48,414 nucleotides of DNA from Rothia nasimurium (GTDB lineage: Bacteria; Actinomycetota; Actinomycetes; Actinomycetales; Micrococcaceae), in the NCBI RefSeq assembly GCF_004569295.1, contig NZ_SPQC01000021.1, positions 1 through 48,414 on the forward strand, in the 5' to 3' direction. The notes beneath the pieces are model-generated. The model was not told the origin of the DNA and searched no databases. It saw only the letters and a list, made by a program, of their open reading frames with translations. Of this stretch, positions 26,877 to 35,259 are shown piece after piece. Numbering within the stretch: the first letter of the stretch is position 1; every line of letters starts with the position of its first letter. The position numbers and the translations under genes are program-made.

Positions 26877-26976
26877 CCCAGGTTCGCGCACGCAGCCGAC
26901 CCTCTCACCTGGTTCGCTTCGCTCACAAGGCGATTCACGCCAGCCACCGAGCCAGCAGCTTCGCTGCGAACCTGGG
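26877..26976 (-). repeat. Structured intergenic repeat, copy 3 (between the two PFL genes)
   Basis: Reverse-strand copy of the element at 9421-9526. The 11-bp outer arms CCCAGGTTCGC (26877-26887) and GCGAACCTGGG (26966-26976) differ from copy 2 but still pair perfectly. The interior matches copy 2 closely (GCGAAGCTGCTGGCTCGG, GGCTGGCGTGAATCGCCTT, GAGCGAAGCGAACCAGG). It lies in the 159-bp pflB-grcA gap, antisense to the transcript, as copy 2 is antisense to infB-rbfA. Confidence 0.88.
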
Positions 26977-27019
26977 TCGCCTCCATATTTCAACCACATC
27001 ACTCTCAAAGGAGAACATC

Positions 27020-27271
27020 ATGGCCGTCAAGACCTACGAAGAGCGCCTCGCTTCCATGAAGGCAAACCGCACCACCAAGACCGCCCCCAAGGGCCTCTAC
27101 CACGCCAACATCAACGTCCTCAACCGCGAAACCCTCGAGGACGCCATGGAGAACCCCGACAAGTACCCCAACCTGACCGTCCGCGTCTCGGGCTATGCCG
27201 TTAACTTCGTGCGCCTCACTCGCGAGCAGCAGCTCGACGTACTCTCACGCACCTTCCACCACGGAGCCTAG
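27020..27271 (+). CDS. grcA: Separate glycyl-radical domain of pyruvate formate-lyase (GrcA-like)
   Basis: An 83-aa protein that supplies the radical-bearing C-terminus missing from the upstream 705-aa PFL body. From residue ~25 it reads [19 protein letters not shown], then [15 protein letters not shown] with the radical glycine at Gly58, then [14 protein letters not shown], matching the end of full-length PflB. The first ~24 residues (basic, [20 protein letters not shown]) are extra. E. coli GrcA (YfiD, 127 aa) is similar but longer and repairs an intact PflB; here the domain looks obligatory. It has its own AAAGGAGAA site before the ATG. Gene order is body, radical domain, activase. Confidence 0.93.
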   Translation: MAVKTYEERLASMKANRTTKTAPKGLYHANINVLNRETLEDAMENPDKYPNLTVRVSGYAVNFVRLTREQQLDVLSRTFHHGA

Positions 27272-27280
27272 TGATTCTTC

Positions 27281-28162
27281 ATGTCACTTGATATCTCTCA
27301 CGAGATAACCGATACCGCCGGCGAGCTAGCATTTGCTCCGCCGGCGGACCGGCATTCCGGGGCAGGCACCTGGGGCCTGGGCGAACTCACCGAACTCGAA
27401 CGCTCCGCCCAACTCAAACTCATGCGCGAAGGGCAACTCGGCTCCGTCCATTCCTGGGAACTAGTCACTGCCGTCGACGGGCCCGGCACCCGCATGACCA
27501 TCTTCATGAACGGCTGCCCCCTGCGCTGCCTCTACTGCCACAACCCCGACACCTTCACCATGAAGGACGGCAAACCCGTCATGGCAGCCGACCTCATCAA
27601 AAAAATCAAGCGCATGCGCAAGGTCTTCAAAGCTACCGGCGGCGGCATCACTATCTCAGGCGGAGAAGTTCTCATGCAGCGCCCCTTCGCCGAAAACATC
27701 CTCATGAGCGCCAAATCCCTGGGAATCCATACCTGTATCGATACCTCAGGTTTTCTCGGGGCTCACGCCTCTGACGAGTTCCTCGATAACGTAGACCTGG
27801 TACTACTCGATGTTAAATCGGGCTCTGAAGAGGTCTACCGGGAACTCACCGGCCGCGCCCTGCAGCCCACCGTCGACTTCGGCGACAGACTCTCAGCCCT
27901 CGGCAAGAAAATCTGGATCCGCTTTGTACTAGTGCCCGGCTACACCGACGCTCCCGACAACATCGAAAAGGTCGCCGACATCGTCTGCCGCTGGCGCAAC
28001 GTCGTCGAACGCGTTGAGGTACTCCCCTTCCACCAGATGGGCACCGACAAGTGGGAGTCCCTGGGCTACGACTACAAGCTCAAAGACGTCCACCCGCCCA
28101 GCAAAGAAGCCACCGAAGCCGCCCGCGACATCTTCCGCGCCCGCGGCCTCACCGTCTTCTAG
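27281..28162 (+). CDS. pflA: Pyruvate formate-lyase activating enzyme (radical SAM)
   Basis: Uses a [4Fe-4S] cluster and S-adenosylmethionine to place a radical on the PFL glycine, here presumably Gly58 of the small protein just upstream. The 293-aa product has the radical-SAM motif CPLRCLYC (Cys79, Cys83, Cys86; CX3CX2C), TGGGITISGGEVLMQ (~121-135), and DVKSGSEEVYRELTG. An N-terminal extension of about 45 residues makes it longer than E. coli PflA (246 aa). The ATG at 27281 is 9 bp after the previous stop with only a weak site, so coupling to grcA translation is likely. It ends at a strong terminator. Confidence 0.95.
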   Translation: MSLDISHEITDTAGELAFAPPADRHSGAGTWGLGELTELERSAQLKLMREGQLGSVHSWELVTAVDGPGTRMTIFMNGCPLRCLYCHNPDTFTMKDGKPVMAADLIKKIKRMRKVFKATGGGITISGGEVLMQRPFAENILMSAKSLGIHTCIDTSGFLGAHASDEFLDNVDLVLLDVKSGSEEVYRELTGRALQPTVDFGDRLSALGKKIWIRFVLVPGYTDAPDNIEKVADIVCRWRNVVERVEVLPFHQMGTDKWESLGYDYKLKDVHPPSKEATEAARDIFRARGLTVF

Positions 28163-28178
28163 ACTCCATACATCAAAC

Positions 28179-28248
28179 GATGACCCCCTCGTTTCTCTCT
28201 TCACCCCATGGATTATCTCAGGGTGAAGAGAGAAACAAGGGGGTCATC
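28179..28248 (+). terminator. Terminator of the pfl operon
   Basis: Long stem: GATGACCCCCT-c-GTTTCTCTC and onward pairs with the complementary arm ending AGGGGGTCATC. The arms are ~28 bp with one mismatch and a 14-nt loop, followed by TCTTTAG. It separates pflA from the convergent dxr. Confidence 0.88.
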
Positions 28249-28272
28249 TCTTTAGATACGCCTATGCGCGGT

Positions 28273-29577
28273 CTAGGCCTGCCCCAGAATCTCGTTGGCG
28301 CGGGCGCGAGCCCAGCGCTCAGCCTCCAACACCGCTTCCAGAGTCAGAGAACCAGATTCGGCCAGGGCCGAAGAACTCGCGTGCTCATCCAGCACCCGGC
28401 CGGTCGTCTCAATCATGTCGGTAAAACGAATAGCACCGGCGTGGAAGGCCGCCACCGCTTCCTCATTGGCCGCGTTGAAAACTGCAGGGAAGGTGCCGCC
28501 CCGCTGGCCCGCCCGCTTAATCATCTCCACCGCCGGGAAGGCCTTGTTATCCAGGGGCTCAAAAGTCCACTCGGTAGCCTGCGACCAGTCGCAGGGCTGC
28601 GCGATACCGGGAATACGGTGGGGCCAGGTTAGCCCTAAGGCAATGGGCAGCAACATGGTGGGCGGGGAGGCCTGGGCCAGGGTCGAACCGTCCACAAACT
28701 GCACCATCGAATGCACCACCGACTGGCGGTGAACCGTCACATCAATGCGGTCCAGATCAATGCCGAAGAGGTGGTGGGCCTCCAGCACCTCCAGGGCCTT
28801 GTTGACCATAGAAGCCGAGTTGGTGGTCACCACCAGCCCCATGTCCCAGGTGGGGTGGGCCAGGGCCTGCGCCGGGGTTACCTCCCGCAGCTGCTCGTAG
28901 GTCATCCCCCTAAAGGGCCCGCCCGAGGCGGTCAGCACCAGCCGGTCAATCTCCCTGTCGGTGCCCGATGCTAGGGCCTGGGCCAGGGCAGAATGCTCAG
29001 AATCCACCGGAATCATGGGCTGTTCCAGGGGTGACGCATCAACGGCAGCCTTGACCAGCTCGCCACCGGCAATCAGCGATTCCTTGTTAGCCAGGGCCAC
29101 CTGGGAGCCTGCCTGCAGGGCAGCCAGGGTGGGTTCCAGACCGATGGAGCCGGTGATGCCGTTGAGCACCACGTCCGCACCGGAGCGGGCTGCGGCGGTG
29201 GCGGCGTCCTTGCCCCACTCAATCTGGGGGCTGTAGCCCGGCGCCAGCTCAGCCAGCAGCGAGCGCAGGGTGGCGGCGTCGGCTTCGGTGCCGCTGGTGG
29301 CGACCAGGTGCGGACGCAGGCGGGCGGCCTGCTCTGCCAACAGGGGCAGAGAGCGAGAGCCGGCTGAGAGGGCGGTGACGCGCACGGGAGCGTCGTCGCT
29401 ACCGGTGGAGGTTCCTGCCAGGGAATTGAGGTGGTCGATGACCTGCACACCCTGGGTGCCGATGGACCCGGTGGAGCCGAGCAGGGTGACCGTCCGCCCG
29501 CATTGCAGGAAGTCTGCTAGCTGGTCGGTGAGGGTTCCGCGGGAGGCGCCGAAGCGCTGAGTTGAGCCAAATCGCAT
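28273..29577 (-). CDS. dxr: 1-deoxy-D-xylulose 5-phosphate reductoisomerase
   Basis: First committed MEP-pathway enzyme; NADPH-dependent conversion of DXP to MEP. The 434-aa product has the nucleotide-binding TLLGSTGSIGTQ (~31-42), ALANKESLIAGGELV (~137-151), PVDSEHSALAQAL (metal and substrate contacts), TASGGPFRG, HPTWDMG, and FNAANEEAVAAFH. An N-terminal extension of about 28 residues precedes the Rossmann fold, so a later start is possible, but none has a better ribosome-binding site. It is split from its usual partners rseP and ispG by the pfl cluster. Confidence 0.96.
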   Translation of the reverse strand: MRFGSTQRFGASRGTLTDQLADFLQCGRTVTLLGSTGSIGTQGVQVIDHLNSLAGTSTGSDDAPVRVTALSAGSRSLPLLAEQAARLRPHLVATSGTEADAATLRSLLAELAPGYSPQIEWGKDAATAAARSGADVVLNGITGSIGLEPTLAALQAGSQVALANKESLIAGGELVKAAVDASPLEQPMIPVDSEHSALAQALASGTDREIDRLVLTASGGPFRGMTYEQLREVTPAQALAHPTWDMGLVVTTNSASMVNKALEVLEAHHLFGIDLDRIDVTVHRQSVVHSMVQFVDGSTLAQASPPTMLLPIALGLTWPHRIPGIAQPCDWSQATEWTFEPLDNKAFPAVEMIKRAGQRGGTFPAVFNAANEEAVAAFHAGAIRFTDMIETTGRVLDEHASSSALAESGSLTLEAVLEAERWARARANEILGQA

Positions 29578-29598
29578 GATTCTATGTTCTCACAGGCC

Positions 29599-30618
29599 CT
29601 AGTTGCCCTCGAAGAAGGCCCGCAGGGCGGCCCGCAGGGCAGCTTCAAGTTCACGGACGACCGGGGCTGTGGGTTTCAGGCCGGGGGCGTCGTGGTACAT
29701 GCCGGGTACCTCATACAGGGTGCTCTTGACCCCGGCGGCCAGCAGGCGCTGGTGGTAGGAGGAGTTCTCGGCGTAGAAGAGGTCGATATCGCCTACGCTA
29801 ATCCAGGCTGCCGGTAGGCCCGCCAGGTTGTGGCGGCGGGCAGGGGCGGCGTAGTCGGGCTGCGAAGCTGCGCCCGCGCGTCCGCCCAGGTAGGTGTTCC
29901 AGGCCAGTTTGTTGTCGAGGGCGCTCCAGAGCCAGCGGCCCTGGCCGGGCTGGGCTGGGCGGTCGGTGCGGTCATCGAGCATGGGGTAGGCCAGTAGTTG
30001 GAAGCCGACCGGGTGGCCGGTATCCAGGGCTTTTTGGGCCAGGGCGGCAGCTAGGCCACCACCGGCGCTAGAACCTGCCAGGGCAATCGTGGCGGGGTTG
30101 ATGCCGTACTTTTCAGCCTGGGTCTGTAGCCAGCGCAGAGCGGCGTAGCAGTCGTCGAGGTCGGCCGGGAAAGGGGCCTCACCGGCGTTGCGGTATTCAA
30201 CGGAGAGGACGGGCACGCCCAGGTCGGCAGCCAGCTGAGAGACTTTCGTTTGGTCGGAGCCTGCGGAACCGAGCACGTGCCCGCCCCCGTGAATCCAGAG
30301 CACAGCACCGTCGTACTGGCGCTGCTCGGGCAGGTTAAGGTAGCAGGGCAGGCCACCTGGCAGGTCAGGCTGGGCAACATCGACCATCTCGACGCGGACG
30401 CCGGGAGCCGGGGGCGCAACGACGGCAAAGGTACGCTGGGGCTCGCGCTTCAGGCGTCCTTTCAGGGCGACGTAGCCGGGGCGGGGTGCGATAAAGAGCT
30501 TCCAGTGGCGGAGCTCCGGGTGGACGTACTTGTGCTGCTGGTAGCCCCAGAAGGCGAAGTGCCCGGCGGTGGCAAGGGCCAGCCCACCGACTAAGGTGGT
30601 GAGGGTGCTTTTCTTCAT
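29599..30618 (-). CDS. Alpha/beta hydrolase (esterase, HSL-type)
   Basis: A 339-aa predicted carboxylesterase. Residues ~8-26 form a membrane anchor or signal (LVGGLALATAGHFAFWGY). The hormone-sensitive-lipase family oxyanion motif is WIHGGGHVLGSA (~108), and the nucleophile elbow is ALAGSSAGGGLAAAL (~168-182). Likely acid and base residues are in SVGDIDLFY and GMYHDAPG. The gene lies downstream of the ABC exporter, separated by a long palindrome, and precedes dxr by about 20 bp. The natural substrate is not evident. Confidence 0.9.
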   Translation of the reverse strand: MKKSTLTTLVGGLALATAGHFAFWGYQQHKYVHPELRHWKLFIAPRPGYVALKGRLKREPQRTFAVVAPPAPGVRVEMVDVAQPDLPGGLPCYLNLPEQRQYDGAVLWIHGGGHVLGSAGSDQTKVSQLAADLGVPVLSVEYRNAGEAPFPADLDDCYAALRWLQTQAEKYGINPATIALAGSSAGGGLAAALAQKALDTGHPVGFQLLAYPMLDDRTDRPAQPGQGRWLWSALDNKLAWNTYLGGRAGAASQPDYAAPARRHNLAGLPAAWISVGDIDLFYAENSSYHQRLLAAGVKSTLYEVPGMYHDAPGLKPTAPVVRELEAALRAALRAFFEGN

Positions 30619-30637
30619 ACCTTAAGTTTTACACCCC

Positions 30638-30706
30638 GGTAGGTACCATCTAGGTCAGAAAAACCCACCTAGTTGGTGGTCATTTCTGACCTAGATGGTA
30701 CCTACC
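30638..30706. repeat. Long palindrome, family 2 copy B (after the ABC exporter)
   Basis: Perfect ~24-bp arms (30638-30661, 30683-30706) containing GGTACCATCTAGGTCAGAAA, with CCACC/GGTGG pairing in the loop. It lies 6 bp past the ABC transporter stop. Relative to 16680-16740 each arm has the GA/AG difference matched on the other side, so pairing is conserved while sequence varies. Confidence 0.85.
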
Positions 30707-30712
30707 CCCCCT

Positions 30713-32551
30713 TTAGCCGACGATGTCGAAGCTCTGCAGCTTCTTCTTACTCGCCTTACCGCCGCTGTTCTGCAGGCCCAGCAGTTCGGCATAGATACCG
30801 CCGGAGGCCGCCAGCTCAGCAGGGCTGCCCACCTCATCGATACGCCCCTCCTTGAGGGTGACGATACGGTCTACCGTTGCGATGGTCGAGAGACGGTGAG
30901 CAACAATCAGGGAGGTGCGGCCCTCCATCAGCTCTTCCAGGCCCTTCTGCACTGCCCGCTCGGCCTTGGTGTCCAGGGCACTGGTAACTTCGTCAAGAAT
31001 CAGGATCGGAGCGTCCTTGAGCATGGCCCGGGCAATAGCGATACGCTGCTTCTGGCCCCCTGAGAGTTTCAAGCCGCGCTCGCCGATCAGCGACTCGTAG
31101 CCGTCCGCAAACTTCGAGATGAAATCGTGGGCGTTCGCCCTAGTGGCAGCCTCGATAATCTGCTCCCGGGTAGCGTTGGGGCGGCCGTAGGCAATATTCT
31201 CGGCAATGGTGCCCGAGAAGAGCGAGGCGTCCTGGAAGACCATGCCAATCAGCGAGCGCACCTGCGCCAGGTCGCTGCTGGCAATATCCATGCCGTCAAC
31301 CAGCACGCGGCCCTCACGCGGGTCGTACAGGCCCTCAAGCAGGGCCATGAGGGTCGACTTACCCCCGCCGGACTCCCCCACAAAGGCAATACGCTCACCG
31401 CGTTTCACCGCCAGATTAATCCCGTGCAGCACATCTGCTTCGCCCTCGTAGCCGAAGGTCACACCCTCAAAGCGGACGAGTTCGGCCCCGGGTTTAGCGG
31501 TGAGGCTGGCGGCAGCGGCTTCAGTAGCGGAATCCGGACGCGCCCCGGCAGCCCCGGCGGTAATGGCCAGGGCGCGGGCGTCCGACTGCCGTTCCATAAC
31601 CTCGAAGTAGTCCTTAGAACCGGCAATAGCGCGCTGGGCGGTATCGACGATCCAGGAGAGCGAATTGATAGGAGCTACCGCCATGGCCAGAAGCTGAATG
31701 AGCAGCACCATATCGCCGATGGTGAAATACCCGGCCAGGGTTCGCAGGAAAATCAGCAGGTAGAGGGCGAAGAAGATGAGGTTGAGGAAGGAGAGGCGGG
31801 CAACGTCCATGGAGTGCCAGAACTTAGACTGGGCTCGGGTGAGCCCGATGGTCTTCTCAAAGCGGCTGCCGAAATCGGTCAGTTCTCGGCGCTCGCGGCC
31901 GAAGGACTTGGCCACGCGAATCTGCCCGATAACCTCAGCAAACCGGCCGGATGCGATGTCGATGTTCTCGTTCTTCTCGCCTTCCCAGACCTGCCATTTT
32001 TCGCTGGTTTTGCTGGTGAGCCAGAAGTAGACCGGGAAGATGATAATGAGCAGCAGCCCCAGGGGCCAGTAGTAGATAGAGCTAATCACAATCACCGAGA
32101 CAGTAGTGAGCACCAGGGAGATGAAGGTGTTGCTCATGGTTTTGACGAAGTTGGTGACTTCGGTGATGGAGCGGTTGAGCTGGGCGATGATGGTGCCGGT
32201 CAGCTCGGTGTCGAAGTAGGACAGGGGCAGGGAGAGCAGTTTTTCGTAGTAGCGCACTGACAGGATGGTGCGCATGCGCTGGCTCATGACGTCGCCAATG
32301 TAGCCGCCGATGTTGGTGGTCAGGACGCTCACCAGCTGGGCTGCCAGGTAGGCAACCGCGAACCAGGCAATGGCTGTGCGCGTGGTGGGAGCTGAACCGT
32401 TCAGGTGCCCCACGACAGCATCGGTTGCCCCCGAAATAATGAAGGGGGCCAACAGGGAGGTTGCGCTGGTGAGTACCGCACAGATGATGATTCCTACGAA
32501 GTAGGGCCATAGCTCTTTTGTGGCTCTAACGATTCTGGCGATACTTTTCAT
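30713..32551 (-). CDS. ABC transporter, fused permease and ATPase (multidrug/lipid exporter type)
   Basis: A 612-aa half-transporter expected to work as a dimer in the membrane. The N-terminal transmembrane domain has about six segments (residues ~15-290). The ATPase has Walker A GESGGGKST (~395), Q-loop VFQDASLF, signature LSGGQKQR (~496), Walker B ILILDEVTSALD (~514-525), and H-loop IVAHRLST. A linker (ITAGAAGARPDSATEAAAASLTAKPGAE) separates the two. The substrate is unknown. It stands between a GlsB-type gene and an esterase with terminator-like structures on both sides, so it is probably a single-gene unit. Confidence 0.94.
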   Translation of the reverse strand: MKSIARIVRATKELWPYFVGIIICAVLTSATSLLAPFIISGATDAVVGHLNGSAPTTRTAIAWFAVAYLAAQLVSVLTTNIGGYIGDVMSQRMRTILSVRYYEKLLSLPLSYFDTELTGTIIAQLNRSITEVTNFVKTMSNTFISLVLTTVSVIVISSIYYWPLGLLLIIIFPVYFWLTSKTSEKWQVWEGEKNENIDIASGRFAEVIGQIRVAKSFGRERRELTDFGSRFEKTIGLTRAQSKFWHSMDVARLSFLNLIFFALYLLIFLRTLAGYFTIGDMVLLIQLLAMAVAPINSLSWIVDTAQRAIAGSKDYFEVMERQSDARALAITAGAAGARPDSATEAAAASLTAKPGAELVRFEGVTFGYEGEADVLHGINLAVKRGERIAFVGESGGGKSTLMALLEGLYDPREGRVLVDGMDIASSDLAQVRSLIGMVFQDASLFSGTIAENIAYGRPNATREQIIEAATRANAHDFISKFADGYESLIGERGLKLSGGQKQRIAIARAMLKDAPILILDEVTSALDTKAERAVQKGLEELMEGRTSLIVAHRLSTIATVDRIVTLKEGRIDEVGSPAELAASGGIYAELLGLQNSGGKASKKKLQSFDIVG

Positions 32552-32661
32552 GAAGATCCCTACCTACCGGTGTTCTTGTGGTGCCCCACTACCCTACCGC
32601 CGGCGTCCGCCCGCCTGGTTGAGGGGGCGGTGTTCTTTTGCCCACGCGGATAGCACAAAGT

Positions 32662-32706
32662 CCCGGTGGGCGTCTTGTCCTTGGGTAAGGACGGACGCCC
32701 GCCGGG
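32662..32706 (-). terminator. Terminator after the GlsB-type gene
   Basis: Stem CCCGGTGGGCGTC-tt-GTCC pairs with GGAC-g-GACGCCCGCCGGG around TTGGGTAA. It lies 33 bp past the stop at 32739. Confidence 0.7.
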
Positions 32707-32738
32707 GCTTAGAGACTAAAGGGCTAGGCCGCTAGGGC

Positions 32739-33005
32739 TTAGGCCTTGTTCTTGGTGATAGCACCGTAGATCCAGAGAACCAGCAGTGAGCCTACTACGG
32801 CGGTGAAGAGGGTACCGATACCGACACCGCCGCTCATACCATCTGAGAGGAAGGGCAGGAAGGAACCGAGCCAGCCACCGAGCATAGCACCTACGATACC
32901 GAGCACCATGGTGACCAGGATGCCGCCGCCCTGCTTACCGGGCATAATCAGCTTTGCGATAGCACCTGCGAGGAGACCAATGATAATCCAACCGAAAATT
33001 GACAT
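32739..33005 (-). CDS. GlsB/YeaQ/YmgE-family small membrane protein
   Basis: An 88-aa member of the transglycosylase-associated protein family, often linked to general stress. It has three hydrophobic segments, the starting GWIIIGLLAGAIAKLIMPG (~5-23), the central ILVTMVLGIVGAMLGGWLGSFL (~30-51), and a final segment ending in VLWIYGAITKNKA. GAAGGAAAA precedes the ATG. The gene stands alone. The biochemical role of this family is not established. Confidence 0.9.
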   Translation of the reverse strand: MSIFGWIIIGLLAGAIAKLIMPGKQGGGILVTMVLGIVGAMLGGWLGSFLPFLSDGMSGGVGIGTLFTAVVGSLLVLWIYGAITKNKA

Positions 33006-33157
33006 ATTTTCCTTCTTTCATAGGGTTTCGGGATAAGCCCGAATTGTTCAGCGTGCTTCTAGTTTATATCAAATTCCAAGATAAAGCTAAGCAAGCTACA
33101 AGTGTGTTGGCTTACTATTTCCCCGTGTTACGCCAAAGCACCCCCTACTTCAGCACA

Positions 33158-33212
33158 GTAAACCCCCACCGCCAATCAGCCCTGCTATGGACTGCCAGCG
33201 ATGGGGGTTTAC
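33158..33212 (-). terminator. Probable terminator after actP
   Basis: GTAAACCCCCA (33158-33168) pairs with TGGGGGTTTAC (33202-33212) across a 33-nt loop, 24 bp past the actP stop. The long loop makes this less certain than the other terminators. Confidence 0.5.
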
Positions 33213-33235
33213 AGCAGACGCAAACCTACCGGTTC

Positions 33236-34861
33236 TTAGTGGTCGATAGCCCCTTCGGCGCCAACGCCGGTGAGGGAGCGAACTTCCATCTCAGCCTGCT
33301 TGATTTCATCTTCCTTATCGCCACCGAGTGAGCCCAGGAAGCCCAGCAGGAAGGCGGCGGGAATCGCTACGATACCGGGGTTAGCCAGGGGGAACCAGGC
33401 GAAGTCAGCACCGGGAATCATAGAGGTCTCAGCACCGGACATGACCGGGGAAAAGATGATAAGGATGACGGAAATACTCAAACCACCATACATAGACCAA
33501 AGGGCGCCTCGGGTCTTAAAGCCCTTCCAGAAGAGGGAGTAGACGATGGTGGGCAGGTTAGCCGAGGCAGCTACTGCGAAGGCCAGGGCCACCAGGAAGG
33601 CTACGTTCTGCCCCTGGGCGCCGATACCGCCTGCGATAGACAGCAGGCCGATAGCCACCACGGTGGTTTTTGCTACGCGGATTTCCTTGGCCGGGTCAGC
33701 GTTACCCTTGCAGATAACGTTGGTATAGATATCGTGGGCGAAGGAAGCGGACGCGGTAATCGCCAGACCCGCCACCACGGCCAGGATGGTTGCGAAAGCA
33801 ACCGCCGAGATAACACCCATCAGCAGGGAACCACCCAGTTCGAAGGCCAGCAAGGGGGCTGCCGAGTTGACACCGCCGGGAGCCGCCTTGATGGCGTCCA
33901 CACCCACCAGGGCAGCGGCGCCGAAGCCCAGCACCAGGGTGAAGAGGTAGAAAAGGCCAATCAGCACGATAGCCCAGACCACCGACTTACGGGCCTCCTT
34001 AGCAGTAGGAACGGTATAGAAACGCATGAGCACGTGGGGCAGGCCAGCTGCACCGAAGACCAGGGCCAGGGAGAGGGAGATGAAGTCCAGCTTGGTCAGG
34101 TCGTTCAGGCCGTACTTGAGGCCGGGCGCAAGAATCTTCTCGTTACCGCCGGAGGTTTCAACCGCAGCACCGAGCACGGCGGAGAAGTTGAAGCCGTAGA
34201 TTGCCAGGATCCAGACGGTCATAATGGCTACGCCTGAGACCAGCAGAACAGCCTTGATAATCTGCACCCAGGTAGTGCCCTTCATACCGCCAATCAGAAC
34301 GTAGACGATCATAAGTACGCCCACGATGATAATGACCAGTGACTGCCCGGCCTTGGAGCTAATACCCATCAGCAGGGAAACCAGGGCACCTGCACCGGCC
34401 ATCTGGGCCAGCAGGTAGAAGAGGGTAACAGCCAGGGTTGAGATACAGGCGGCAATTCGAACGGGGCGCTGGCGCAGGCGGAAGGAGAGCACGTCTGCCA
34501 TGGTGAACTTACCAGTATTGCGCAGGGGCTCAGCCACCAGCAGCAGGGCTACCAGCCAGGCAACCAGGAAGCCGATAGAGTAGAGGAAGCCGTCATACCC
34601 CTGCAGGGCAATAGCGCCCACAATACCGAGGAAGGAGGCCGCCGAGAGGTAGTCACCTGCGATAGCCAGACCGTTCTGGGTGCCGCTAAAGGAGCGGCCA
34701 CCGGCATAATAGTCAGCTGCGGTCTTGTTGTTCTTAGAGGCACGAAGCACCACCACCATGGTAGCCAGCACAAAGGCGCCGAATACGGACATGTTTACCC
34801 AGGGGGTACCCACGGTCTGAGTGCTAGCTTCAGCCGCGAGGAGGGTTCCTGTAGTCATCAT
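33236..34861 (-). CDS. actP: Cation/acetate symporter (SSS family)
   Basis: Sodium:solute symporter for acetate and possibly other short monocarboxylates. The 541-aa product has about 13 membrane segments. Its opening YYAGGRSFSGTQNGLAIAGDYLSAASFLGIVG (~50-81) is characteristic of ActP, as are GYDGFLYSIGF and AGLPHVLMRFYTVPTAKEARKS. It begins MM, so the first Met is tentative. It follows the DUF485 gene by 14 bp, the conserved YjcH-ActP pairing. It would let the cell recover acetate, a product of the PFL route. Confidence 0.94.
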   Translation of the reverse strand: MMTTGTLLAAEASTQTVGTPWVNMSVFGAFVLATMVVVLRASKNNKTAADYYAGGRSFSGTQNGLAIAGDYLSAASFLGIVGAIALQGYDGFLYSIGFLVAWLVALLLVAEPLRNTGKFTMADVLSFRLRQRPVRIAACISTLAVTLFYLLAQMAGAGALVSLLMGISSKAGQSLVIIIVGVLMIVYVLIGGMKGTTWVQIIKAVLLVSGVAIMTVWILAIYGFNFSAVLGAAVETSGGNEKILAPGLKYGLNDLTKLDFISLSLALVFGAAGLPHVLMRFYTVPTAKEARKSVVWAIVLIGLFYLFTLVLGFGAAALVGVDAIKAAPGGVNSAAPLLAFELGGSLLMGVISAVAFATILAVVAGLAITASASFAHDIYTNVICKGNADPAKEIRVAKTTVVAIGLLSIAGGIGAQGQNVAFLVALAFAVAASANLPTIVYSLFWKGFKTRGALWSMYGGLSISVILIIFSPVMSGAETSMIPGADFAWFPLANPGIVAIPAAFLLGFLGSLGGDKEDEIKQAEMEVRSLTGVGAEGAIDH

Positions 34862-34875
34862 GAAAAGTTCACCCC

Positions 34876-35247
34876 TTAGTGAGCCTTGTGGGCGTAGTTG
34901 CCGGATTCGATGTCGCTGCGCAGGCTAGCTGCGCGGGGGTCAAGCTTGCGGTTAGCGAAAGCTACATACCAACCGGTGATAGTGAAGGTGGTAACGAACT
35001 GCAAGAGACCAAAGATAATGCCGATATTGACATTGCCCAGTACCTTGGTTGCCATGAAGCCGGGGGCATACACCGCCAGAATCACATACAGCAGGTACCA
35101 GGCCAAGAAGGCCACGGTCATGGGGAAGACGAAAGACCTGTGGGTTGCGCGAAGCTCTTTAAACTCACCGCTATTCTGAGCTGCCTTGAAATCAACGTGC
35201 TCAGCGTCGATTAGAGGCTGGTGAGATTCTGGTGATGTGCGTGCCAT
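34876..35247 (-). CDS. DUF485 (YjcH-type) membrane protein
   Basis: A 123-aa partner of ActP. The ATG at 35247 (MARTSPESHQPL) has GGAGGT 4 nt upstream, so the longer in-frame start is rejected. Two membrane segments (~48-70 and ~82-105) and THRSFVFPMTVAFLAWYLLYVILAVYAPGFM match DUF485. It is the first gene of the acetate uptake unit. A TGTGT-n6-ACACA palindrome lies directly upstream, next to a GATAAT -10-like box. Confidence 0.92.
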   Translation of the reverse strand: MARTSPESHQPLIDAEHVDFKAAQNSGEFKELRATHRSFVFPMTVAFLAWYLLYVILAVYAPGFMATKVLGNVNIGIIFGLLQFVTTFTITGWYVAFANRKLDPRAASLRSDIESGNYAHKAH

Positions 35248-35259
35248 CACTACCTCCTT

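Noticed and set aside
26861-27019. PFL split as a frameshift or assembly error
   Set aside because: The body ends in a clean stop, and the small gene has its own ribosome-binding site and 24 extra N-terminal residues; the gap holds a repeat found elsewhere.
31127-32260. 377-codon plus-strand frame opposite the ABC exporter
   Set aside because: Antisense shadow of a gene with clear Walker and signature motifs.
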